The notes below the pieces were generated by a model. That model saw nothing but the letters and a program-made list of their open reading frames with translations, had not been told where the DNA came from and did no database searches. This document shows, one piece after another, positions 43,238-51,568 of a stretch of 64,000 nucleotides of DNA. Source of the stretch: CAJOLV01 sp045631885 (lineage in GTDB: Bacteria; Bacillota_I; Bacilli_A; RFN20; CAG-826); assembly GCA_045631885.1 (NCBI GenBank), contig JAZQVN010000015.1:8992-72991 (forward strand), read 5' to 3'. The position numbers and the translations under genes are program-made. Each line of letters starts with the position of its first letter. Position 1 is the first letter of the stretch.

Positions 43238-43401
43238 AAAAATATCCCTTTACGGAATATCTTTTTTTGCCAAGCAGGCCAGCCTGTTTACGGAAGCGAC
43301 TAATCGTCCCAGGTCATGAGTTAGCTTCCCCCTGCATCGCTGATAATTCCACCCTATGGCTAGAGTGCGCCGTGGTCGCCAGCTGATTTTCCACCTTTGG
43401 C
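43238..43401 (-). ncRNA. Candidate multi-branched non-coding RNA
   Basis: A promoter ends 7 bases upstream, and the transcript starts GCCAAAG, which pairs with CTTGGC about 130 bases later. Inside are hairpins GTGG/CCAC, CACTCT/AGGGTG (loop AGCCAT), a long stem GGAAGC/GCTTCC and CAGG/CCTG. A separate terminator (ATATTCC and GGGATAT arms, TTTTTT) follows. The stretch is much more GC-rich than its surroundings and has no convincing ORF. The class is unknown to me: not 6S-like in shape and lacking SRP, RNase P or tmRNA motifs. Confidence 0.6.
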
Positions 43402-43407
43402 AATTCT

Positions 43408-43437
43408 ATTTTAAGTAGAACCATGTTTACTTTTCAA
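43408..43437 (-). promoter_or_regulatory. Promoter of the 43238-43401 RNA
   Basis: On the minus strand TTGAAA (43432-43437) and TAAAAT (43408-43413), spacing 18; the -35 lies in the 3' end of the neighbouring gene. Confidence 0.65.
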
Positions 43438-43834
43438 CGATTTTCTTTAATAGATATATACTTGTTATCACTTCTTTTTCATCACCACAACTTCTCGTGA
43501 CAATCTTAATATATTTCATTTTATCATTCTTTTTTGTTCTTCTTCCAATATAGTTTCTAAAAACCTTTTTCTTTTTATCATTTTGAAGAGAATTCTTGTC
43601 TTTTAATATTTTAGGTATCTCGTTTATATCTGAAATACGCAGCCTGTGTTTCTTATTTGCAATATGTTCAAATATACTTTCCTTTCTTTTATTTTCTTCG
43701 AAATAAATGAGTTTTCCATCAAAAGCTAATAAAGGAATTGGTAAATTTTTAAGGGCGCTAACAATGTTTTCATCAATTACCTCTCGTAACCACAACAAGA
43801 TAATCGCGAAGTCTAACGATATCTTCTCTTTCAA
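43427..43834 (-). CDS. Small protein resembling PBECR-type nucleases
   Basis: The frame is up to 135 residues, but the first 62 bases overlap the upstream gene and the true start is probably a later non-ATG codon near 43770-43795, after GAGG. The core ISDINEIPKILKDKN, FRNYIG.R and MKYIKIVTRS plus IYLLKK resembles the small PBECR nuclease family (phage barnase/EndoU/colicin/RelE-like). That match is from memory and moderate. It would form a two-gene unit with the WapI-like gene. Confidence 0.45.
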   Translation of the reverse strand: MKEKISLDFAIILLWLREVIDENIVSALKNLPIPLLAFDGKLIYFEENKRKESIFEHIANKKHRLRISDINEIPKILKDKNSLQNDKKKKVFRNYIGRRTKKNDKMKYIKIVTRSCGDEKEVITSIYLLKKIVEK

Positions 43835-44210
43835 AAGTTGTTGAAAAATAATTGTCAGTCAATCCACCATCCCATAAACGCACATGGAGATCTAGCGATA
43901 TATCTTCGCAGCATGGACCATTTTCGACCTTGGTGTCATGTCTTGGATGAAAAACAAATTCAAAATCAGGTTCAAAGAAAGACAATATTTTTGTCTTTTT
44001 CATCTTTTCATCAATGAGATTGTCGAGATATTCCACAAGAAGATCTACACACTCAGGCGTGAAAAGCTCTTCTCCATCTCTTTTATAATATATGATGTCT
44101 TTGAAGTTAAAACGAAATGAGGTTTTTATCCACCCAACTTCTTTGCTGTAGCCCCAACATTTTAATTTGAAAACCATTCCTTGCAATTTGAAAGTAATCC
44201 AGTTCATCAT
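43773..44210 (-). CDS. WapI-type immunity-like protein
   Basis: A 145-residue acidic protein. Visible features are the N-terminal WITFKLQGMVFKLKCWGYSK strand pattern, an LVEYLDNLI helix and FFEPDFEFVFHPRHD, which fit the WapI-type immunity family that protects against CDI/WapA-type toxins. The overlap with the downstream nuclease-like frame suggests the two are co-expressed. The assignment is moderate and no WapA toxin is present in the window. Confidence 0.5.
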   Translation of the reverse strand: MMNWITFKLQGMVFKLKCWGYSKEVGWIKTSFRFNFKDIIYYKRDGEELFTPECVDLLVEYLDNLIDEKMKKTKILSFFEPDFEFVFHPRHDTKVENGPCCEDISLDLHVRLWDGGLTDNYFSTTFEREDIVRLRDYLVVVTRGN

Positions 44211-44476
44211 AACGATGACATTTTTATATATTTTGTAGGTACAATCAATACTTATTTTAGGTGGATACTTTTATCCCTATATTTATATTTAGTTAGATAC
44301 TTTGTATTTAATTAAATAGAAATATTAATATAAATATTGGGATACTTTTTTCGCGTTTTTTACTATAGTATTTTTGCGAAAACATTTCATGCCAAAATTA
44401 GAAAACGGATCCACCAGGACAGACCAAGCCCACGACTCTTTTTTATTGAATTTAAAAAGCGAACATCGCTGCTCAC

Positions 44477-45565
44477 TTAATCATCTTTGAATACGATGCA
44501 ATTTTTGCCTTTGCCTTTAGCCCTGATGGCTTGCATATCGGCTTCGTTGAATATCTTTTCAAAGTCAAAATCTTTATCAACAGTGTAATAAGCTAGACCA
44601 ATGGAGATTGTCACGCCATTTTTAATTCCGGCAACACTTGTTAATAAGTAATTAGCCTTTGCGACTAGTTCATCTCTAGTGAGATTTCTTTCAACAATTG
44701 CGAATTCATCCCCACCCCATCTCGCACATAAGGCGTGTGGGATTTCATTTAACTTCTTTGCGACCTCAATTAAGATTTCATTTCCGACTGTATGACCATA
44801 TTTATCGTTATAAATCTTAAAATCATCAATATCGATAAACATTAGCCCAATAGTTTCACCTTCTTGAACTGTTAGATTGAGATTATTCACATAACTTAAA
44901 TAATAAGCTTGGTTTTTTAAACCCGTGACGCTATCGGTGTTTGCATCTTGATAGTAGATGTCTTTAATTTTTTCTAATTTCTTAACAATCGTGCCATTAA
45001 TTAAAGATAATAAATAACCAATAAGCGTGCACATTGAGTAATACAAAACTAATAATGCTTTCTTGACCCAGTCGTTTTCACTACCTGCCGCTCCTCTAGT
45101 TAAATTGCTAATCGGAGGAACAGCAAAAATGAGAACCATTATTGCTAATAAAGTAAGTGATGCGATTAGTCCTTTCTTATGTCCAAAGAATAAACACAAG
45201 AAAATAGGGGCAATATTAATCCAGAATAAATAGATGGTATATGATGGAGCAAAGAAGACATATAAAATCGATAAGGACATTATCAACAGCGTAGTGATGA
45301 CTTCAAAAACGATTGTTTTGGAAACCTTGTTTTTTCTGAACATCACTATCTCCACGATTAATAAAGCAATAAAGGCCACTAGATAAGAGGCGGCGATAAT
45401 ACCTAATTCAATTTCGTTATTGATGAAGTTAATAATCGTACAACCAGTACCGATAAGGGAAAAGATAATTGAAGTTAAAACCAAAAAAGTCTTAGTCCTA
45501 CTGTTATGATCAATAAGGTTAAGCGTGGCGTTATTCCATTTTTCACTGATTTTACTTTTTCCCAT
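44477..45565 (-). CDS. Diguanylate cyclase with N-terminal membrane domain
   Basis: The 362-residue protein has about six N-terminal membrane helices (residues 25-195) and a C-terminal GGDEF domain (about 205-360) with DSVTGLKNQAYY, FIDIDDFK, NDKYGHTVGNEIL and RWGGDEFAI, all needed for synthesis of c-di-GMP from GTP. No RxxD inhibitory site precedes GGDEF. It would supply the ligand for the riboswitch-like leader 3 kb away. It appears monocistronic. Confidence 0.92.
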   Translation of the reverse strand: MGKSKISEKWNNATLNLIDHNSRTKTFLVLTSIIFSLIGTGCTIINFINNEIELGIIAASYLVAFIALLIVEIVMFRKNKVSKTIVFEVITTLLIMSLSILYVFFAPSYTIYLFWINIAPIFLCLFFGHKKGLIASLTLLAIMVLIFAVPPISNLTRGAAGSENDWVKKALLVLYYSMCTLIGYLLSLINGTIVKKLEKIKDIYYQDANTDSVTGLKNQAYYLSYVNNLNLTVQEGETIGLMFIDIDDFKIYNDKYGHTVGNEILIEVAKKLNEIPHALCARWGGDEFAIVERNLTRDELVAKANYLLTSVAGIKNGVTISIGLAYYTVDKDFDFEKIFNEADMQAIRAKGKGKNCIVFKDD

Positions 45566-45655
45566 AATGTAGACAATTATAATACTAATTTTATAAAAAT
45601 TAATAGGAAAAAATAAATCAAAACTTGATTTTTTGAATTTGAAAAAACAATTTGA

Positions 45656-46333
45656 TTATTTATCTTCTTTTGGAGAAAGGGCTTTAACTAGTAAAACTCC
45701 AAAGACTGGACCAATGGAATTAAATAAGATACATAACACCATATTGATCGCAGCTTCTCCTCCCCATGCATTAGCGAATGAGAAGTAGAACATATTAGCG
45801 ATACAGTGTTGGAAACCCGAATAAACAAAGATAAAAACAAATAGAACTAATAAGCCAGTTCCGAGTATAGAAATACGTTTATAGGCAAAGCATTTCACCG
45901 CGAGATAAACACAGATTCCACATAAAGTGGACTTAATAATACAAGATAAGAAATCATTAAAAGAATTAAATGATAACCTGACCGCCGCAGCGCCCATCGA
46001 GGTGTTCATAATATCTAAATCCTTAAATATTGCAAAACATAAATATCCTAAACCCACCGCGCCTATCGCATTACCGATTAACATGATTGGTAAAGAGATA
46101 TAAAACGCTTTTGATTGTTTCTTCTCATAAATGAGACCAATCTTTCCTGTATATAAGGATAAATAAAATGTACAAACAGTGAATAAACCCACCGCGAATA
46201 ATAACGAGCCTAATACTTTTCCTAATTCTCCTTCAACAAGGAAGGTCATTAAAATATATAAAAAGCCTCCTACACCGATAGATAATCCAGCGAGGATACC
46301 TTTTAAGAAAGAAAATAGTAATTCTTTTTTCAT
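45656..46333 (-). CDS. Formate/nitrite transporter (FNT) family protein
   Basis: The 225-residue protein has six membrane helices and the FNT signatures: KGILAGLSIGVGGFLYI, a Lys-Ser loop before CGICVYLAVKCFAY, and FQHCIANMFYF, in which the conserved His lies in the pore. FNT proteins conduct formate, nitrite or hydrosulfide. The start at 46333 follows TTGGAGTCGAAT. The CDP-alcohol transferase fragment lies 13 bases upstream on the same strand. Confidence 0.88.
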   Translation of the reverse strand: MKKELLFSFLKGILAGLSIGVGGFLYILMTFLVEGELGKVLGSLLFAVGLFTVCTFYLSLYTGKIGLIYEKKQSKAFYISLPIMLIGNAIGAVGLGYLCFAIFKDLDIMNTSMGAAAVRLSFNSFNDFLSCIIKSTLCGICVYLAVKCFAYKRISILGTGLLVLFVFIFVYSGFQHCIANMFYFSFANAWGGEAAINMVLCILFNSIGPVFGVLLVKALSPKEDK

Positions 46334-46346
46334 ATTCGACTCCAAT

Positions 46347-46806
46347 CTAGCTATTTGCAGTTTCCAATTGTTGTTCATTTCCTCTTAATAAGAAAATAGA
46401 TTTATTTCTATCATTATATTCTTTTGATAATAAATGAATTAGACAAATTTCAATTCCAGCGAATATCGCCACACTTCCAAAGACATATAAATAGATATCA
46501 TAAATAAGATGGATATTACCGATGAAGGTATATGGGAAGAGGAATATCGCCGCACTCATGCACTTATTCGCGTATGTGTGTAACGCTGAAAACTTCTTAT
46601 ATTTAATCGCGCAGATAATGTAGCCCACTAATTGGAAAACAATAGGAACAATGATCATTATCCAGTTAGCAATCGATAAATTCTCGATGAAGATTGGAAG
46701 CATTTTGAAACCCATTACACCGAGAAAAATGAGGTCAGTTGCACTATCAAGGATAGCGCCAACCTTACTAGAGAGATGGAACTTTCTAGCGATAAATCCA
46801 TGTGAA
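46347..46806 (-). pseudogene. CDP-alcohol phosphatidyltransferase, 3' part
   Basis: About 153 residues with GFIARKFHLSSKVGAILDSATDL split from its N terminus. These are the second half of the CDP-OH-P transferase motif DG..AR........G...D...D; the first Asp residues are missing. The remaining membrane helices look intact. The N-terminal part of the same family is found across the insertion element at 48570-48663. The enzyme would have used CDP-diacylglycerol and an alcohol to make a phospholipid. Confidence 0.8.
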
Positions 46807-46807
46807 C

Positions 46808-48253
46808 TCACTCGGCAATTGAATTACCGAGCATCTGGGTTGCATATTGGTTGATGATATCTTCCAATATATATCCATCTGGGTAGTTCCTACCCGATAT
46901 CCCTACGTTACCAGCCTTACCATTCCAATTTTGGTAATCTTCATTTAAAAACTGGTCTGTTACAGGAATATATTCTCTTCTTGGGTTAGATAATCCTTTA
47001 ATAGGCGTATCAAAATCTAGAGAGAAGTTTTGTCGATATAATCTCATGATGTTAAATGCCCCGACTGCATCTGCATTATAGATATCGTTACCATCCATAA
47101 ATAAACCACGATGTTTTCTTTTCGATTTATCATAATAATCTTTTGATACTGTTAATGATTTAGGAGAACATCCAGAAGAATATGCTTCATCGATGATAAT
47201 TAGTTCAACTCCTTCTTTTTTGAGCTTATAGGAAAGATATTCATAGATTCTAGCAAAGCATATAGCTCTCATATTCTGGTTATATCTGTGCTTATCTTTG
47301 TTAGAATTAAACTCTTTCTTTTGATGAAGGATACCCGTGACATCTCCAATGATCACTTTAGAGATATCATGATTGTTACAGTAGTTAACAATATATCTAG
47401 AGGCACGATGGAGGATGAGATTAATCCTTTTATTCTTAAGTTCATATAAATGTTTAATCTTATTAGTAGAGACTCCTTTCTTATGGTTAGGAAAACACTT
47501 ATCATATATCGACTGATAATAAGCAATTCTTTTAGAGAAATAATAAGAAGTGTTTTGGATTGAAGCTCCTGAGACAATAAATGAATATCCGTTATTGTCA
47601 TAGACTGTTAACAGGTTCTTACTTCCAATATCAATGCTTATATAATGCTTATTATCTTCTTTTAATGATTTAACTTCTTCTTCATAGATGATATAGACTT
47701 TATATCTATTCTTATCCATATACACGAATTCCACTTGTTTAATAATAGAGAAAGTTCTTTTTAGAGGAATATAGAAGAAATCTTTTTCGATATTATATTT
47801 TTCTTTTAGATGCTGTTTAAGCCTACTAGGAATAGAAAAGCGGATTTGATTACTAGTAACCTTAATAGAATTTTGAAGGTATTTAAAAGAAGTATGGGAG
47901 CCATCTTTCTTATAATAAGGGGAGTGTGGTTCTCCTTCATATTCTTTTAAATGTCCTTTTTCTTTCCTATATTCATATCTACTCTTAAGAGCGAAATAAC
48001 TCTTCCAAGCTTCACTTAGCCTAGCAAGGACATCTTGACTGGTTTGGGCAGGTAAAGATTTATACCAGATATTATCCTTTAATCTTTTCTTTTGATCATA
48101 CCAGTCTGGAATAGAGACAAATCCAAGACTTTTATATTCTTTTCTTTCATAATTACCAACGTTGAATAATTTAGACGCTGCATAAGAAAGATGTCCAAGA
48201 ATGATGGACAATTTCTCGTCTACTTTCAATTCAAATTGGTAAGTTAGTAGCAT
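46808..48253 (-). CDS. tnpB: TnpB-like RNA-guided nuclease of IS605-type element
   Basis: A 481-residue protein with TnpB layout: SIDIGSKNLLTVYDNN is RuvC-I, VIIGDVTGILHQ occupies the RuvC-II position, and YNADAVGAFNIMRLY contains the RuvC-III Asp. The C-terminal Cys-x2-Cys zinc ribbon of classical TnpB is absent, as in a known TnpB subgroup. The usual Glu of RuvC-II is not at its standard place, so activity needs testing. The start follows GGAGTA and lies just after the tnpA stop. An omega-RNA is expected across its 3' end. Confidence 0.9.
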   Translation of the reverse strand: MLLTYQFELKVDEKLSIILGHLSYAASKLFNVGNYERKEYKSLGFVSIPDWYDQKKRLKDNIWYKSLPAQTSQDVLARLSEAWKSYFALKSRYEYRKEKGHLKEYEGEPHSPYYKKDGSHTSFKYLQNSIKVTSNQIRFSIPSRLKQHLKEKYNIEKDFFYIPLKRTFSIIKQVEFVYMDKNRYKVYIIYEEEVKSLKEDNKHYISIDIGSKNLLTVYDNNGYSFIVSGASIQNTSYYFSKRIAYYQSIYDKCFPNHKKGVSTNKIKHLYELKNKRINLILHRASRYIVNYCNNHDISKVIIGDVTGILHQKKEFNSNKDKHRYNQNMRAICFARIYEYLSYKLKKEGVELIIIDEAYSSGCSPKSLTVSKDYYDKSKRKHRGLFMDGNDIYNADAVGAFNIMRLYRQNFSLDFDTPIKGLSNPRREYIPVTDQFLNEDYQNWNGKAGNVGISGRNYPDGYILEDIINQYATQMLGNSIAE

Positions 48254-48254
48254 A

Positions 48255-48418
48255 TTACTCCTTTTCTTGCTTTTGGATATATTGTCTTATCGCCTCTTCT
48301 GATGTGGAACCAATCGTTTCTATCTTTGAAGTCAAAACCTTCCTTCGACATTTAGTGGATCAAACAATATGATAATTAATATTAAAAAGCATGTTCGTCC
48401 ATGCCTTAGTTCACCCAT
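48255..48418 (-). pseudogene. tnpA: tnpA (Y1 transposase) remnant
   Basis: From an ATG at 48418 the frame reads MGELRHGRTC, typical of the TnpA N terminus, then frameshifts. A second frame reads RRKVLTSKIETIG and SEEAIRQYIQKQEKE, matching the N-terminal continuation and the C terminus. The catalytic His-Hyd-His and Tyr region is gone. The stop TAA lies 1 base before tnpB. Confidence 0.7.
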
Positions 48419-48444
48419 ATCCAATTCCTCTACATATAGTATAT

Positions 48445-48469
48445 CAAAAAAGTGGTAATTTTACCACTT
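48445..48469 (-). terminator. Hairpin with U tract in the IS left end
   Basis: On the minus strand AAGTGGTAA and TTACCACTT arms are followed by TTTTTT, upstream of the tnpA remnant, where it may insulate the element from read-through. Confidence 0.7.
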
Positions 48470-48569
48470 AATATTCATACTATTTCAACATATTTACATC
48501 ACATATGGTGAGGGTGGTGTTCTTATTGATTAAGGCTCATTTTCATCTCGGCAGTTGAACAACTGAGGA

Positions 48570-48663
48570 TTCCCATTCGGTATCCTAAAAAGATGATGAT
48601 AATCGCACCAATAAGACGAATAGAGGTAATGATATTCGGGATGGCTATCGCATACTTTTTCAT
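48570..48663 (-). pseudogene. CDP-alcohol phosphatidyltransferase, 5' part
   Basis: ATG at 48663 starts MKKYAIAIPNIITSIRLIG, the canonical N terminus of this family (first membrane helix), continuing to about GYRMGIL before the IS end. The remainder of the gene lies at 46347-46806. Confidence 0.8.
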
Positions 48664-48722
48664 ATTGGAAAATATTATAATTATTTTTTAAAAAGTTGTT
48701 AAGAACTTATCGGTGAGAAAAA

Positions 48723-48773
48723 TAAAAAAAGCCGTGTTTTGCATTGATTTTCCTGCAAAAACGCGGTTTTTTG
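48723..48773. terminator. Terminator after the ZIP transporter gene
   Basis: Long stem: GCCGTGTTTTGCA with TGCAAAAACGCGGT, with A and T runs on both sides, so it can work in both directions. Confidence 0.85.
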
Positions 48774-48794
48774 TTTAAATTTAATATTTTGTTA

Positions 48795-49592
48795 TTATCC
48801 TAATGCGATGTCTAAAACCATCATTAGAACAAAGCCAGCGACGAATGACCAAACACCAAAGTGATGGATGGAATCGCCCTTCATATCAGGCACCATTTCT
48901 TCGATGATGACATAGAGCATACAACCTGCGGCAAAGGCAAGAGCCCAAGGCATGATAACTTGTACTTGCATTGCGAAGAATAAGCCAATCACCGCGGCGA
49001 CTGGTTCAACTGCACCAGAGAGTGAACCGAATAAGAATGACTTCTTTGCACTATTACCAGCGCTTTGCATTGTTAAGGCAACAGCCGCACCTTCTGGAAC
49101 ATTTTGAATGCCCATACCAATGGCTAACATTAACGCACCCATAAGTAAGGTTGGATCTTCATGACTCCATGTTGCAAGAGCGACACCATAAGCAATACCA
49201 ACAGATAAACCTTCTGGGATGTTGTGGATGGTCACGGATAAAAACATTTTCGCGTTCCTACTTAATCTAGTTGTCTTAATACCTTCTTCGTTGTTTTCTT
49301 GGTGAATATGAGGGACGAGTTTATCAATTCCCCAAATGAATAAAGCACCTACAACAATAGATATGGCAACAACTAACCACGATGGCATATATTCAATTGG
49401 TTCTTTTGTTGCAGGAACGATAAGAGAAAAGATGGACGCTGCAAGCATAATGCCTGAAGCAAATCCAATAAATATTTGATTAATAGTTTGGGATATCTTT
49501 TTATTTCTAAAGAAGAAAACTAATGCAGAGCCTAATGCGGTGCATATAAAAGTAAGAGATATACCAATAATCGCGTTTACTACTGGTGGCAT
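48795..49592 (-). CDS. ZIP family divalent metal transporter (GufA-like)
   Basis: A 265-residue protein with about eight membrane helices and the ZIP motifs: SVTIHNIPEGLSVGI in helix IV and GIQNVPEGAAVAL in helix V, which carry the metal-binding His/Asn/Glu residues. A His-containing loop (PHIHQEN) lies between helices. It imports Zn or related metals. It overlaps the metG stop by one base, so it is in the same transcript. Confidence 0.93.
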   Translation of the reverse strand: MPPVVNAIIGISLTFICTALGSALVFFFRNKKISQTINQIFIGFASGIMLAASIFSLIVPATKEPIEYMPSWLVVAISIVVGALFIWGIDKLVPHIHQENNEEGIKTTRLSRNAKMFLSVTIHNIPEGLSVGIAYGVALATWSHEDPTLLMGALMLAIGMGIQNVPEGAAVALTMQSAGNSAKKSFLFGSLSGAVEPVAAVIGLFFAMQVQVIMPWALAFAAGCMLYVIIEEMVPDMKGDSIHHFGVWSFVAGFVLMMVLDIALG

Positions 49593-51187
49593 TATTTATT
49601 TCCGCCCATTAATTCTTGAATATATGGAACCTCAATTGAGGCATCTAATCTTGGGAACAATTGTTCGCCTTTATTAACGAGTTGTCCACCTAAATATGAT
49701 AAATCATATACTTGGTCATATTTGACTTCTTCTGGATTTAATCCTAATTGGGCAAATAACTTATCAGAAGCGGTCACTAAGACTGGTTTTAATAAATTTC
49801 CAGCGACAAATAAGGCTGTCGCTAAGTGATTCATGACACTCGCTAAATCTTTTTGTTTAGATTCATCCTTAGCTAAAGCCCATGGAGTGGTTTCATCAAT
49901 ATATTTATTCGCTCTATTAACGATATCCATCGCACATGTAATAGCTTCAGTAATCTTTAAATCATCTAAAAGATTCTCATATTGTTTAACTGATGCGTTA
50001 ATAACGCTTTCAAGTTCTCCATCAAATGGAGTAACTTTGCCTTGATAAGATGGGATATTTCCTTGGAAATATTTATTAATCATAGAAACAGTTCTATTTA
50101 ATAAATTACCTAAGGAGTTAGCTAAGTCGGTATTAGTTCTTTCCACGAATTGTTCTGGAGTAAACGAGCCATCTTGACCAAAGGTCACTTCTCTAGTTAA
50201 GTAATATCTAACTGCATCAACACCATATCTTTCCACGAGTGGGTATGGGTCAACAACATTACCTTTAGATTTACTCATCTTGCTATCTCTCATCATTAAT
50301 AAACCATGGATTAATTCTCTATCTGGTTTTCTGACATTGATAGATTCAAGGAACATTGGCCAATAAATCGCGTGGAATCTCGTGATATCCGCGCCTAAAA
50401 TGTGAATAATTTCACATTCTGGATCTTCCCAGAACTTCTTAAATAATTCTTCGTTATCACTTCCGTATCCTAACGCGGAGATGTAATTGGTTAGAGCATC
50501 TAACCAAACATAGATGACGTGTTTTGGATTTTCTTTAATTTGAATGCCCCAAGTGAAGCTTGTTCTAGAAACGCATAAATCATCTAATCCTGGTTTGATA
50601 AATGTGTTGATCATTTCATTCTTTCTAGATTCTGGTAATAAGAATTTTGGATTCTCATCATAGAATTTTAATAAACTATCAACATATTTACTGGTTTTGA
50701 AGAAATAAGCTTCTTCTTCCGCTTCATGAACTGGTCTACCGCAGTCAGGGCAAACGTGTTCTGGTCCAACTTGAGTGTCAGTCCAGAAAGATTCACAAGG
50801 TGTGCAATACCATCCTTTATATTTACCAAGGTAAATATCTTCATGTTCTAACATATGAGAGAAGATCTTTTGGACGGTTTTAATATGTCTATCTTGTGTA
50901 GTTCTAATAAAGTCATCATTAGAAATATGAAGTAATTCCCATAATTTATGGAAACCTTCGACGATGTTATCGACAAATTCTTGAGGAGTAACGCCTGCTT
51001 TCTTCGCGTTCTCTTCTATTTTTTGTCCGTGTTCATCCGCGCCTGTTAAAAAATAACATTCAAAACCTCTCATTCGTTTATAACGGGCAAAAACATCAGT
51101 TAAGGTTGTGCAGTACGCATGACCGATGTGTAATTTTGCACTTGGGTAATAAATTGGGGTAGTAATATAGAATCTTTTCTTTTCCAT
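49592..51187 (-). CDS. metG: Methionyl-tRNA synthetase
   Basis: A 531-residue class I synthetase charging tRNA-Met. It has HIGH at residues 20-23, KMSKSKGNVVDP near residue 300, and a connective-peptide zinc site (CTPCESF and CPDCGRP). It lacks the C-terminal tRNA-binding extension, as in the short bacterial form. It is upstream of and coupled to the ZIP gene. Confidence 0.97.
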   Translation of the reverse strand: MEKKRFYITTPIYYPSAKLHIGHAYCTTLTDVFARYKRMRGFECYFLTGADEHGQKIEENAKKAGVTPQEFVDNIVEGFHKLWELLHISNDDFIRTTQDRHIKTVQKIFSHMLEHEDIYLGKYKGWYCTPCESFWTDTQVGPEHVCPDCGRPVHEAEEEAYFFKTSKYVDSLLKFYDENPKFLLPESRKNEMINTFIKPGLDDLCVSRTSFTWGIQIKENPKHVIYVWLDALTNYISALGYGSDNEELFKKFWEDPECEIIHILGADITRFHAIYWPMFLESINVRKPDRELIHGLLMMRDSKMSKSKGNVVDPYPLVERYGVDAVRYYLTREVTFGQDGSFTPEQFVERTNTDLANSLGNLLNRTVSMINKYFQGNIPSYQGKVTPFDGELESVINASVKQYENLLDDLKITEAITCAMDIVNRANKYIDETTPWALAKDESKQKDLASVMNHLATALFVAGNLLKPVLVTASDKLFAQLGLNPEEVKYDQVYDLSYLGGQLVNKGEQLFPRLDASIEVPYIQELMGGNK

Positions 51188-51258
51188 GGCGAATGAGCCT
51201 CCTTTAATAATATTAAAATAGTGAAGAAAACCGGATTTCTCCGGTAACTTTCTTTTTC

Positions 51259-51462
51259 TTATTTAAGACCGTATTTACGATTGAAGCGGTCGACACGACC
51301 ATCACTTTGTACGAATCTTTGTTTGCCAGTATAGAATGGGTGGCAATTTGAGCATGTATCAACTTTGATTTCCTTTAAAACGGAACCTGTTTCGAATGTG
51401 GTACCGCAGGAAACGCAGGTGACTGTGCAACGATTGTAATTTGGGTGAATACCTTTTTTCAT
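51259..51462 (-). CDS. rpmE: 50S ribosomal protein L31
   Basis: A 67-residue L31 with MKKGIHPNYNRCTVTC, a zinc site made of CVSCG and CSNCHPF, and FYTGKQRF. The Cys set marks the zinc-containing form, which is replaced under zinc starvation in many bacteria. A GGAG site precedes it. It has its own transcription unit. Confidence 0.97.
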   Translation of the reverse strand: MKKGIHPNYNRCTVTCVSCGTTFETGSVLKEIKVDTCSNCHPFYTGKQRFVQSDGRVDRFNRKYGLK

Positions 51463-51568
51463 AATTTCTCCTTCCGCCTGGAACAGTAACTTCGTCCAAG
51501 AAAGTTTGCGATATACACTTTATCAAATCATGGTATTAATAGTCAAAATATTTTTAAATAAAATTATT

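Larger units (their letters stand above)
46808..48568 (-). mobile_element. IS200/IS605-type insertion element with decayed tnpA
   Basis: The element holds a tnpA remnant and a full-length tnpB and has subterminal palindromes at both ends (CAGTTG/CAACTG at 48552-48565; CGGCAA/TTACCG at 46813-46829) that share TTCAA.TGCCGAG. It lies inside a CDP-alcohol phosphatidyltransferase gene. IS605 elements make no target duplication, consistent with what is seen. Some host codons may be missing at the junction. Confidence 0.85.

Noticed and set aside
43330..43375. T-box-like TAGGGTGGAATT motif
   Set aside because: The match is short, the flanking T-box features are missing, and no synthetase or amino-acid gene follows.
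43238..43401. Assignment of the RNA to 6S, SRP or RNase P
   Set aside because: The four-hairpin fold is not 6S-like, the SRP GGAAG asymmetric motif is absent, and RNase P core sequences are absent.
44211..44476. Gene or RNA in the gap before the diguanylate cyclase
   Set aside because: AT-rich, no ORF or stable structure seen, so nothing is reported.
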